Shown here piece after piece: positions 1 to 7,319 of a stretch of DNA of 11,914 nt. How positions within the stretch are numbered: position 1 is the first letter of the stretch; each line of letters starts with the position of its first letter. The DNA is from an uncultured Collinsella sp. Its GTDB lineage: Bacteria > Actinomycetota > Coriobacteriia > Coriobacteriales > Coriobacteriaceae. The DNA lies in the NCBI GenBank assembly GCA_900545605.1, contig UQZL01000047.1, positions 1-11,914 on the forward strand. The letters run 5' to 3'. Both the position numbers and the translations under genes were made by a program. The notes beneath the pieces are model-generated. The model saw only the letters and a list, made by a program, of their open reading frames with translations. It searched no databases and was not told where the DNA came from.

Positions 1-494
1 GCCTTGACGACCTCGGTGGCGGCCTTCTCGGCAGCGGCCTTGCGCGCCTTGACCTCGGCAGCCGCGCGGACCTTCATGGCCTTCTCGCGCGCGGCCTTCA
101 CCTCGGGCGTGATAACGCTCATGGGCTCGGCAGTCGAAACCTGGTAGAAAAAGCCCTTAAAGTCGATCTGCATATCGGTAATGGCAAGACCAAACAGGTC
201 GTGGGCCTCATTTTCAAACGGGAACACCGCGGGGTAATACGAGCTGATGGACGGAATCTCCTGGTACTGGTCGATGCCCTCAACCACCAGATTCTCGATC
301 GCATAGCTGCCGTCCTGCGCAATATGTTCCTGAGCAGCGTGAACGTTGATAAACGTATAGACCAAGCGATACGAGCCGTCGTCGACGTTGCGCTCGGTGT
401 GCATTTGCACAAAGCGGGCGCCGACGCCCTTGAGTGCCTGGACATGCGACAGGAGCTCGTCGATCCCAACGGTGGTATAGATAGCCTTTTGCAT
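1..494 (-). CDS. NuoC/EchD-like subunit of a group 4 [NiFe]-hydrogenase (3' end outside window)
   Basis: This is the 30-kDa (NuoC/EchD/CooU-type) subunit that sits between small and large hydrogenase subunits in membrane-bound hydrogenases. About 164 codons are visible and the frame is still open at position 1. The family signature is FPFENEAHDLFGL at residues 91-103, matching the conserved P-x-x-x-REVYDLFG type motif of complex I 30-kDa subunits. The upstream small-subunit gene stops at 496-494 and this ATG is 494-492, so the two overlap by one base (TAATG), implying translational coupling. From about residue 131 the protein turns into an Ala/Lys/Glu-rich tail with repeated KAA and AEKA patterns, unlike the compact end expected of the family. 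The large catalytic subunit and a ferredoxin-like subunit should follow beyond the window. The family call is firm; the exact subtype (Ech, Coo, Hyf) is not settled here. Confidence 0.85.
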   Translation of the reverse strand, partial: MQKAIYTTVGIDELLSHVQALKGVGARFVQMHTERNVDDGSYRLVYTFINVHAAQEHIAQDGSYAIENLVVEGIDQYQEIPSISSYYPAVFPFENEAHDLFGLAITDMQIDFKGFFYQVSTAEPMSVITPEVKAAREKAMKVRAAAEVKARKAAAEKAATEVVK

Positions 495-1123
495 TACTCG
501 GCCTCCTTTGCAGCGGCGGGTGTCCCAGCAGGTGCGTCGCCAGCGGCGGGTGCGGCGGACCTGGTGGACACGTTGGCCTCGACGCCGTCACCGGCACCGT
601 CAGCCCCGGCCCCCGCAGCCACAAACCCGTCCTCGCCCAGCTCAACGCCACCATCCCAGGTTGCGGCACCGCCCACGGTGAGCGGGTCACCGCCAGCACG
701 CATCACGGCCTCCTTCTGGTCCAGGATGCCGCAAGCCTCCACGATGGCGTCGATCACGGTCTCGGGGCGAATAGCGCACCCGGGCGCGTACACGTCCACG
801 GGAATTGCGCGGTCCACGCCGCCGATCACGTTGTACGCATCGCGGAACACGCCGCCCGAACACGCGCAAATGCCGCACGCCACCACGCACTTGGGCTCGA
901 GCATCTGGTTGTAGATCTGGCGCACGACGGGCAGGTTCTGGGCATTGACCGAACCCGTCACCAAAAAGATATCCGCATGCTTGGGGTTGCCGGTATTGAC
1001 CACGCCAAACCGCTCCGCATCGAACAGTGGCGTGAGCGAGGCCAGCACCTCGATATCACATCCGTTGCAGCTCGAGCCGTCGTAATGAATAACCCACGGC
1101 GAGCGCGACATTTTATGATCCAT
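494..1123 (-). CDS. NuoB/EchC-like small subunit of a group 4 [NiFe]-hydrogenase
   Basis: This is the electron-transferring small subunit carrying the proximal [4Fe-4S] cluster next to the NiFe subunit. Cluster ligands are visible: SSCNGCDIE at residues 17-25 (Cys19, Cys22), CGICACSGG at 83-91 (Cys86), and the PGC of APGCAIRPE at 113-121 (Cys116). Cys79, Cys83 and Cys88 are extra cysteines around the second motif, and the usual PGCPP is PGCAI here. The core ends near residue 155, followed by a Gly/Ala/Glu/Asp-rich low-complexity tail to residue 209. The ATG at 1123-1121 is chosen because AGGAGG (1137-1132) lies 8 bases upstream and overlaps the stop of the preceding gene; the alternative ATG at 1111 lacks this spacing. 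The gene sits between the fused membrane subunit and the NuoC-like subunit, in the Ech/Coo order. The large subunit is not in the window, so the hydrogenase assignment rests on order and motifs; a ferredoxin-linked complex I relative is the alternative. Confidence 0.88.
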   Translation of the reverse strand: MDHKMSRSPWVIHYDGSSCNGCDIEVLASLTPLFDAERFGVVNTGNPKHADIFLVTGSVNAQNLPVVRQIYNQMLEPKCVVACGICACSGGVFRDAYNVIGGVDRAIPVDVYAPGCAIRPETVIDAIVEACGILDQKEAVMRAGGDPLTVGGAATWDGGVELGEDGFVAAGAGADGAGDGVEANVSTRSAAPAAGDAPAGTPAAAKEAE

Positions 1124-1135
1124 GGATGCCGCCTC

Positions 1136-4018
1136 CTAAATAAACACGTCGACGAGGATGGGCATAAGGTTGAGCAGGCCAAACACCAGCGCCACGCCCC
1201 AGCCGAGCTTAAAGCAGCTGCGCCAGGTGCTACGGGCGAAGGTGTTGTCGATCAGCACCTCGACAAAATACGTCGCAGCCATCACGACCAGGGCTACGAC
1301 CCAGCTCACCGGGTTGTCCCAAACAAAGAACATGCCCACCCACATCAAAAACAGCACGGTCTCGCACCAGTGCATAAGGGTCATCTTGGCCAGCGTGCTG
1401 CCGCTCATCTCGGTGGCGACGCCCTGGACGATCTCCTGATGTGCGTGGTGCGAGTACGAAAGGTCGAACGGCGACTTGCGCAGCTTGATGGTAAGCACCG
1501 CGAGCAGCGCGAGGAAAATGGGCGCGCTGTACACGATGATGGGGGCCGACTGCCCCGTCACGGCGATGGAATCGAAGCTGTCGGTGGCAAGGTACAGGCC
1601 CACGCTCATCAGCAGAACGGCGGGCTCGTAACTCATGACCTGCAGCAACTCGCGATCGGCGCCGACCTGCGCAAATGGGCTTTGCGTCGAGGCGGACGCC
1701 AGCACCACAAAGATTGCAGCGAGCGTCACCATAAAAGCGCACAGCAGCGTGTTGGAGCCCGACACAAAGATGCCGCCGCCCACGACGGTGAAGATGAGCG
1801 CGCACGCCATATAGGTATCGTCCATGGTGTTTACGCTGGCAGGGGCCTTGCGCAGCAGCTTGGCAACGTCGTAGAACGGTTGCAGCAGGCGCGGACCCAC
1901 ACGGCCCTGCATGCGGGCCGAAAGCTTGCGGTCAAGGCCGTCAATCAAACCGCCCACAAGCGGCGCCAGCAGGGCGAACACCACGGTGCCAATAAAAATG
2001 CCCACGACGCCCGAGCCTTCGAAATACTTGCCGCGCAACACCGAGGGCGCGCTCATGGCAAGTCTCTCGGGCCCAATCCACGCGCAACACAGCAGCGCAA
2101 ACAAGATAATGCTGCAGCACACGACGCTACCCACGGGGCTAATACGCTTCTCGCCAAGGACGTCCTCCGAGTACCAATTGCGCTTTTCGGCCTTCACCTC
2201 GTGTCCCATCGAGCCGCGGAAATGGCGATATTTGTCGGTTCCCACGCCCGAAAGGTACACGTTGACGTGCGGCTTATTGCTCACACGGAACGACGTCAGC
2301 AGCACCACGGCGATAAAAGCCACGATAACCACCATCAGATACATGGCGTCCTTGCCAATAACGTACGGCACGCGGCCAAACACCATGGCCAAGTAAGGCG
2401 ACACCAGACCGCTCGAGATAACCGGAAACGCCACGCAGCACAGAATCAGCAGCGCGGCGATGGTGTTGAGCGCCATCCATTCGGTCTTATGGACATTGAC
2501 CTCAACGTTTTGAGCCGTGGGGTCGACGCCCGAAAGCTTGGCAAGCCACTTGCCCCAGAAGAAGAACGTCGCGGCCGAGCCAAAGGCAAGCACCATGATC
2601 ATGAGCACGTTGCCAGTCTGCGCGAACGCCACCAGGGCGCCCCACTTGGAGACGAGCATGCCAAACGGCGCCACAAACATGCCCATGATGCCCAGCATCA
2701 TCAGACGCGTCAGGTGCGGCATGCGGCTGAACATACCGTCCATGTCCTCGATATTGCGGCTGCCGATATGATGCTCGGCCGTGCCCACGCACAGGAACAG
2801 CAGCGACTTTGCCACCGTGTGGAACAGGATCAGAAAGATGGCCGCCCATACGGCCTCGGGCGCGCCGACACCCAGGCAGGCACTGATGAGGCCCAAGTTG
2901 GAAATGGTGGAGTACGCGAGCACGCGTTTGGCGTTGCTCTGCGAGATGGCCATAAGGGCAGCGAGCAAAAACGTGATGGCGCCCACGCTCGTGACCATAA
3001 AGCCGGTCACGGGATAGATGGCATAGAGCGGGCTCAGCTTGACCATCAGGAACACGCCGGCTTTGACCATGGTTGACGAGTGCAGCAGGGCGCTCGTGGG
3101 CGTGGGGGCAACCATGGCACCCAACAGCCAAGTGTGGAACGGCATCTGTGCGGCCTTGGTGAGCGCGGCGAGCGACAACAGGATGACCGGCATCACCAGC
3201 AGCGCGGACTGCGCGGTTCCGGCGCCGGAAAGCTCGATCATGCCCGAGATGGTCAGCGGCATGCCGTTAACGTGCAGGTACATGAGTCCGGCCAAAAACG
3301 CGATGCCGCCCAGCATGTTGAGGATGATCTGGTTAAAGGCGTTCTTGATGGCCTCGGGCGTGCGCGTATAGCCAATCATAAGGAACGAGCACACGGTGGT
3401 GATTTCCCAGCCGCAGAACAGCCACTCAAGGTTGTCGCTCGTCACGATGACGAACATGGCCGAGAGGAACAGGAACATAAGCGCCAGGAACTGCGGACGA
3501 CGGTCGGGCGCGGTCTGCCCGCGCAGCGCGGCCTCGTGCTCATCATGGGCCTGGAAGTCCTTCATGTAGCCCAAAGCGTAGATACAGATAAGGCTGCCGA
3601 CGATGCCGACGGCGAGGACCATGATCACGCTCATGTAGTCTAGGTAGAGCGGCGTCGCCGTGACGGCTTCGGCCGCAGGCAGCGTCATGGCTGCAAAGAC
3701 GAGCGAGCCCACCAGCTGGACTATGCCGAGCACCGTGGTAAGCACGCTCTTATATTTGTGCGCGTTGTACAGGATGACGGCGCACAGAATTACGTCGATG
3801 ACGGAGCTGATGATCGAGAGCGCATGCGAGGTACCGGGGGCAATCTCAAAGCTCTGCGGACCCGTGCAAAAAAACATGACGGCGACTACAACTGTCACCG
3901 CCATGATAATGCCGGAGCCTATGAGTCCCACCGCATCGCGGGCGCGGTCACCGCGCGCGAGCAGCATGCCCAGCGCCGGTACCAGCGGAAACAGGGTAAG
4001 GAAATACAGTAGCGTCAT
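1136..4018 (-). CDS. Fused NuoL/EchA-like antiporter and NuoH/EchB-like anchor subunit of a membrane-bound hydrogenase
   Basis: A 960-residue polytopic membrane protein joining two subunits that are normally separate. Residues 1 to about 648 are a Mrp-antiporter/NuoL-type ion channel. Signature residues are Glu205 in GWEITTVCSFLMIGY, Lys288 in LTKAAQMPFHTWL, the APTPTSALLHSSTMVKAG stretch (304-321, His313, Lys319), Lys364 in SNAKRVLAYS, and His400/Lys404 in FHTVAKSLL. Residues from about 668 to 960 are a NuoH/EchB-type subunit that anchors the hydrophilic arm. Its signatures are the LDRKLSARMQGRVGPRLLQP loop (695-714), GADRELLQVMSYEP (786-799), and the acidic/His-rich loop KSPFDLSYSHHAHQE (848-862). 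No stop or frameshift lies between the parts. A Met at 2056-2054 (residue 655) could be the ancestral EchB start but has only a weak GAGAG-type ribosome site. The ATG at 4018 has GGGGGAG about 6 bases upstream. It heads the operon; a 284-bp leader region precedes it. Confidence 0.9.
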   Translation of the reverse strand: MTLLYFLTLFPLVPALGMLLARGDRARDAVGLIGSGIIMAVTVVVAVMFFCTGPQSFEIAPGTSHALSIISSVIDVILCAVILYNAHKYKSVLTTVLGIVQLVGSLVFAAMTLPAAEAVTATPLYLDYMSVIMVLAVGIVGSLICIYALGYMKDFQAHDEHEAALRGQTAPDRRPQFLALMFLFLSAMFVIVTSDNLEWLFCGWEITTVCSFLMIGYTRTPEAIKNAFNQIILNMLGGIAFLAGLMYLHVNGMPLTISGMIELSGAGTAQSALLVMPVILLSLAALTKAAQMPFHTWLLGAMVAPTPTSALLHSSTMVKAGVFLMVKLSPLYAIYPVTGFMVTSVGAITFLLAALMAISQSNAKRVLAYSTISNLGLISACLGVGAPEAVWAAIFLILFHTVAKSLLFLCVGTAEHHIGSRNIEDMDGMFSRMPHLTRLMMLGIMGMFVAPFGMLVSKWGALVAFAQTGNVLMIMVLAFGSAATFFFWGKWLAKLSGVDPTAQNVEVNVHKTEWMALNTIAALLILCCVAFPVISSGLVSPYLAMVFGRVPYVIGKDAMYLMVVIVAFIAVVLLTSFRVSNKPHVNVYLSGVGTDKYRHFRGSMGHEVKAEKRNWYSEDVLGEKRISPVGSVVCCSIILFALLCCAWIGPERLAMSAPSVLRGKYFEGSGVVGIFIGTVVFALLAPLVGGLIDGLDRKLSARMQGRVGPRLLQPFYDVAKLLRKAPASVNTMDDTYMACALIFTVVGGGIFVSGSNTLLCAFMVTLAAIFVVLASASTQSPFAQVGADRELLQVMSYEPAVLLMSVGLYLATDSFDSIAVTGQSAPIIVYSAPIFLALLAVLTIKLRKSPFDLSYSHHAHQEIVQGVATEMSGSTLAKMTLMHWCETVLFLMWVGMFFVWDNPVSWVVALVVMAATYFVEVLIDNTFARSTWRSCFKLGWGVALVFGLLNLMPILVDVFI

Positions 4019-4124
4019 ACCATCACTCCCCCATGCAAAAACGCTGCAATTGTTTAACGTTATAGCTCAATTGATGAGTAGCGGCGGCGGGTTTTCGGTC
4101 AACTGGGGAGTTTTAGGCGTACAG

Positions 4125-4171
4125 GGTAAGGAGTCTGTCCGCACTGGAGTAGAGGGTGACGTTTCCTTACC
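4125..4171. repeat. 8-bp perfect inverted repeat upstream of the hydrogenase operon
   Basis: GGTAAGGA (4125-4132) and TCCTTACC (4164-4171) are perfect complements separated by 31 bases, in the non-coding stretch between the HTH gene and the hydrogenase operon. Closer to the operon start, two copies of CAATTG (4047-4052 and 4068-4073) lie 21 bp apart, about two helical turns, around a TAACGTTA palindrome (4055-4062). These may be operator or leader structures. I see no match to a riboswitch class I know, and no convincing -35/-10 pair; the best -10-like hexamer for the operon is TATAAC on the minus strand. Confidence 0.3.
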
Positions 4172-4267
4172 GCAGCGACGGGCGCGCGGGCCACTGTGTG
4201 CGGTTTATTGGTCACGTTGAAGGATGCCCCGATAGGCTCGCGGCGGTTCGAAAAGTTGGCGCGGCAA

Positions 4268-4290
4268 GAAAAATGCGCCTCGTGGGCGCA
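4268..4290 (-). terminator. Rho-independent terminator of the HTH gene
   Basis: On the minus strand TGCGCC (4290-4285), a 5-base loop, and GGCGCA (4279-4274) form a six-pair GC-rich stem followed by TTTTT (4273-4269). It lies 12 bases after the stop of the HTH gene and separates it from the hydrogenase operon. Confidence 0.65.
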
Positions 4291-4302
4291 CCATCCCGTT
4301 CG

Positions 4303-4698
4303 CTATTCCGGCTTTTTAACGCGCGGCTTGCGACCCCGCGGCTTATCGACCAGCGCCGCCTCGCCGCCGTCGCGGTACTGGCGGCACCAGGCCTTGACCG
4401 AAGACTCGCTGGGAATCTTGTGCTTGATCATAGCCTCGCGAACCGTAAGGCCGTTTTCCATGCGGTCCTTAACCACGGCGAGTTTCACCTCGTACGAATA
4501 TGTATGATGGCGAGTGCCCGCGTTGAGCACGGCGTCGGCACCGCCCACGGCATACGCGCGGGCCCACTGACGAGCCGTGGCCTGGGGAATGCCGAGCTCC
4601 GCGGCGAGGGCGCGATGACCGACCCCCTCTTGGAGGATCTCGACGGCGCGCTGCCTAACCTCGGGCGCATGCGTGCGAGTCCTAGTTGCTTCCGACAT
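4303..4698 (-). CDS. Orphan double helix-turn-helix protein, IS3/IS150 OrfA-like
   Basis: A 131-residue basic protein with two consecutive homeodomain-like HTH units: residues 12-50 (EVRQRAVEIL ... ELGIPQATARQWARAY) and 69-110 (YEVKLAVVKDRM ... KIPSESSVKAWCRQY). A GGADAVLN/GGEAALVDKP phrase closes each unit, and the tail is very basic (RGRKPRVKK). This architecture resembles InsJ, the first reading frame of IS150-type elements, but it lacks the C-terminal coiled coil, and no second frame (DDE integrase) lies nearby. The ATG at 4698 is preferred over an upstream GTG at 4707 because an AAGAAG-type ribosome site (about 4712-4707) is well spaced only for the ATG. It has its own terminator and AT-rich upstream DNA. 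It may be a domesticated regulator or the remnant of an insertion sequence; the sequence alone cannot decide. Confidence 0.75.
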   Translation of the reverse strand: MSEATRTRTHAPEVRQRAVEILQEGVGHRALAAELGIPQATARQWARAYAVGGADAVLNAGTRHHTYSYEVKLAVVKDRMENGLTVREAMIKHKIPSESSVKAWCRQYRDGGEAALVDKPRGRKPRVKKPE

Positions 4699-5030
4699 AC
4701 CTGCCACTTCTTAGCCTTAACCGTTAATCTGCTTTCTTACGTGCAAGTTAGATAGTAGCATTTTACTGTTTGCTCAAAGCAGTTAATTAAAGTAGACGCG
4801 GCGTTATCTGGGCATTTGGCACCAAATTACGACATTTCTTTATCGATTATTTACGCTGGTAGCTGACTCGCAGCTAATCGTCATTCGCTTGTCAACAAAA
4901 TTGGCATCTCTTTATGTCCTTTGGTATAGAGGATATGGTTATTAACCCCTCCCCCAATAATTTTGAGTGATCCGCAAGGCAGTAGACGTCCTCACTCCTC
5001 ATGATTACCTCGCATTGCTATCCACCGGAG
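4699..5030. other. AT-rich intergenic region, no convincing gene
   Basis: About 330 bp, clearly more AT-rich than its surroundings. It should hold the promoter of the HTH gene (minus strand), but I see no strong -35/-10 pair for it. It contains a perfect inverted repeat TAGCTG-5-CAGCTA (4860-4876) and a lone TTGACA on the minus strand (4895-4890) without a -10. On the plus strand TTGGCA (4901-4906) and TATAGA (4925-4930) are 18 bp apart and look promoter-like. Short open frames here have no ribosome site or recognisable protein character. Confidence 0.5.
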
Positions 5031-5072
5031 CAAAACAAAAAGGGCGGGACCTGCTGCGCTTGCAGGCCCCGC
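5031..5072 (-). terminator. Strong rho-independent terminator of the flavoenzyme gene
   Basis: On the minus strand GCGGGGCCTGC (5072-5062), a 7-base loop and GCAGGTCCCGC (5054-5044) make an 11-pair stem with one G-T pair. It is followed by CCTTTTTGTTTTG (5043-5031). It lies about 75 bases after the stop of the flavoenzyme gene. Confidence 0.85.
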
Positions 5073-5147
5073 ACCGGTTGACACCCGACGGGACACAGCC
5101 GGGCGAGACGGATCCGTGCTACCGCCCCGCCTGGCCGCGATGTTCAA

Positions 5148-7178
5148 CTACAGCTCGTTGGCCGCGTGATACGCCGTGCGAATGGCGCTCGCAATGTCGG
5201 CGGTGCGCTCACCCGAGCAGTCGCCCACGCAGGTCACGGGCACCGTCACGCCATCCAGGTCAAACGCGTTGGCCTTGGAGCCCACGGCCATCACCACGTA
5301 ATCGCAGGCGATCTTCACCGGCTCCTCGGCGCCGGCCTCAGTGGTGCGAACGGCCTCCACGCCCTCGTCTGTAATGGCGGTCAGGCGGGTCTTCACGTGC
5401 TGCTCCACGTTGTGCTCTGCAAAGTCACTCATAATCAGCGGCAGAATGGTCTCGGACTCGCCCGCGGCAATCTTGTCGAGCATCTCCACGATCGCCACCT
5501 CGCAGCCGTGCTGCAGCAGGTACTCGGCGGTCTCGGTGCCCACCAGGCCGCCACCAATGACGGCGACGCGGCCCGTAAGCTCCACCTTGCCGGCCAGCAC
5601 ATCCCAGCTCGAGACGACCTTCTCCGAGTCGGCACCCGGAACGGGGATGACCACGTCGTGTGCGCCCACAGCCACAATCGCGGCATCGGCGGCGTTGAGG
5701 TCCGCGGGGCTAGCGACGTGGTTGAGCTCAACCTTCACGCCCAGGCCAGGCAGAATCTTCTCGTAGTACTCGACCGAGCGCATGATCTCGTCCTTGCGCG
5801 GGGGCGCGGCCGCCAGCACAATCTGGCCGCCCAGATGGTCGCTCGCCTCGTAGACGGTCACGTCGTAGCCGCGCTTGGCTGCCACGCGCGCGGCCTCCAG
5901 GCCGGCAATACCGCCGCCCACCACGGCGATCTTCTTGTCGCCCTCGCCCGGCTTGATGGCGATGGTCGCCTCGTCGCCGTTCTCGGCATTGAGCACGCAC
6001 GAGATGTACTTGCGATTTTGAATCGCGTCGACGCAGCCCTTGTTGCAGTTGAGGCACTCGCGGATGGGCTCACCTGTGGCGGCCTTCAGCGCAATGTCGG
6101 GGTCGCACATGAGCGAGCGGCCATAGGCGATGATGTCGGCGGCGCCGTCTTCCAGAATCTTCTCGCCGGCCTCGACCGAAACAACACGGCCGACGGTTGC
6201 CACCGGCACGGAGACCAGGGCCTTGACGCGCTCGGCCACGGGCAGCGTCCAGTTGTAGGGCATGGCGCCCATGGGCGGAATGGTGTCGCCCATGTTGCCG
6301 GTGTGGTTGGCCTGTGCGACCTGGATCATGTCGATGCCCGCGCCCTCAAGCAGCTTGGCAAACTCGCAGGCCTCGTCGGGTAGCAGGCCGCCCTTGCCGC
6401 GCGGCGTGCCGTCGGGGTTCTCCATGATCACGGGGAGCTTGTACTCCACCATCAGCTGCGGCGCGGCTTCTTTAATTGCAGCGACGACCTCCAGCGCGTA
6501 GCGAACGCGGTTCTCGAACGAGCCGCCGTACTCGTCGGTGCGCTGGTTGAGGATGACCGAGCACAGCGAACCCACCAAGCGGTCGCCGTGGACCTCGATG
6601 GCGTCGATGCCGGCCTGCTGCGCGCGGGCGGCCGAGGCGGCGATGGCCTCCTTGATCTGGGTGAGCTGCTCTACGCTCGCCTCGTTCACAAAGTGCTGCA
6701 TGTCGTGGTGCAGCTTGGCGTATGCCTGATTGCGGATCTCGTTGGACTCGGCCATCTTGGCGGCAAAGGCCTCCTCGTCGCCGGCGGCCTTGGCCTCCTG
6801 CGCGGCCTTGGCGGCGGCCATGGAACCCATGACCATGCGGCCGACACCGGGCACGTCGTACTCGGGGTGGAACAGCTGCAGCGCGACCTTGGCGCCGTGC
6901 TTGTGGACGGCATCGGCCAGGGCCTTAAACGTGGGGATTTGGGCGTCGGTCGCCAGCTTGGGCGTGGGGCTTGCGGTCATGACGGGAGCGACGTCGCCGA
7001 TGACGATGTAGCTCACGCCGCCACGGGCCAAGCGCTCGTAAAAAGCCAGGCTGCGCTCGCCGATGGAGCCGTCGCGCTCCTCGTAGCCGGTGGTCAGCGG
7101 CGGGAACATAATGCGGTTCTTGAGCTCAAGGGGGCCAACCGTAATGGGCTGGAGCAGCTTGGATGCAGGTGCGGTCAT
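5148..7178 (-). CDS. NADH:flavin oxidoreductase, 2-enoate / 2,4-dienoyl-CoA reductase type (OYE barrel + FAD/NAD domain)
   Basis: A 676-residue cytoplasmic redox enzyme of the family that includes 2,4-dienoyl-CoA reductase, BaiCD/BaiH and enoate reductases, which reduce activated C=C bonds using NAD(P)H. Numbering from the Met at 7184, residues 10-370 form the FMN-binding TIM barrel (LKNRIMFPPLTTGY, RTDEYGGSFENR at 215-226). A [4Fe-4S] site follows: Cys377, Cys380, Cys384 (CLNCNKGC) and Cys396. An FAD Rossmann motif is at 421-434 (VVGGGIAGLEAARV), and a nested NAD(P) motif at 542-553 (VIGGGLVGTETA). An Ala-rich helical stretch at about 120-165 appears longer than usual. The usual H-x-x-H of the barrel active site reads HGDRL (199-203), so the second His is absent. 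The start at 7178 is preferred: AGAGAGGA (about 7192-7185) is 6 bases from it but only one base from the ATG at 7184. It is monocistronic, with a strong terminator. Substrate unknown. Confidence 0.9.
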   Translation of the reverse strand: MTAPASKLLQPITVGPLELKNRIMFPPLTTGYEERDGSIGERSLAFYERLARGGVSYIVIGDVAPVMTASPTPKLATDAQIPTFKALADAVHKHGAKVALQLFHPEYDVPGVGRMVMGSMAAAKAAQEAKAAGDEEAFAAKMAESNEIRNQAYAKLHHDMQHFVNEASVEQLTQIKEAIAASAARAQQAGIDAIEVHGDRLVGSLCSVILNQRTDEYGGSFENRVRYALEVVAAIKEAAPQLMVEYKLPVIMENPDGTPRGKGGLLPDEACEFAKLLEGAGIDMIQVAQANHTGNMGDTIPPMGAMPYNWTLPVAERVKALVSVPVATVGRVVSVEAGEKILEDGAADIIAYGRSLMCDPDIALKAATGEPIRECLNCNKGCVDAIQNRKYISCVLNAENGDEATIAIKPGEGDKKIAVVGGGIAGLEAARVAAKRGYDVTVYEASDHLGGQIVLAAAPPRKDEIMRSVEYYEKILPGLGVKVELNHVASPADLNAADAAIVAVGAHDVVIPVPGADSEKVVSSWDVLAGKVELTGRVAVIGGGLVGTETAEYLLQHGCEVAIVEMLDKIAAGESETILPLIMSDFAEHNVEQHVKTRLTAITDEGVEAVRTTEAGAEEPVKIACDYVVMAVGSKANAFDLDGVTVPVTCVGDCSGERTADIASAIRTAYHAANEL

Positions 7179-7319
7179 GGACATTCCTCTCTTGTAGGCG
7201 CGGCGGCGATGATGCCGCGTAGTTGTCTAGAGGATATGGCATGGGGGTACAGCGGCACAACGAAAATCGGCGAATATCAGGTGGCGGCAGGTGGATGGGG
7301 GTGGGCGGGGCGGCCCTTC

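Noticed and set aside
977..3076. A 699-codon open frame on the plus strand opposite the hydrogenase membrane protein
   Set aside because: It is antisense to a strongly supported gene, is absurdly rich in His, Arg and Gln, and has no recognisable domain; it arises from codon bias in GC-rich DNA.
3991..4132. Direct repeat ACAGGGTAAGGA at 3991-4002 and 4121-4132
   Set aside because: One copy is inside the hydrogenase coding region (the codons for a Thr-Leu-Phe stretch), and 12-mers repeat by chance at this scale.
4156..4215. Cobalamin-riboswitch-like GGCCACTGTGTG on the plus strand near 4189-4200
   Set aside because: The conserved upstream core of that riboswitch is absent and no plus-strand gene follows.
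4967..5374. A 135-codon plus-strand open frame running through the flavoenzyme terminator
   Set aside because: GTG start without a ribosome site, crosses a strong terminator hairpin, and its second half is antisense to the flavoenzyme.
4927..7239. Shared 12-mer TAGAGGATATGG at 4927-4938 and 7228-7239, both flanking the flavoenzyme gene
   Set aside because: A 12-base match is expected by chance in a window of this size, and the flanks do not extend the similarity.
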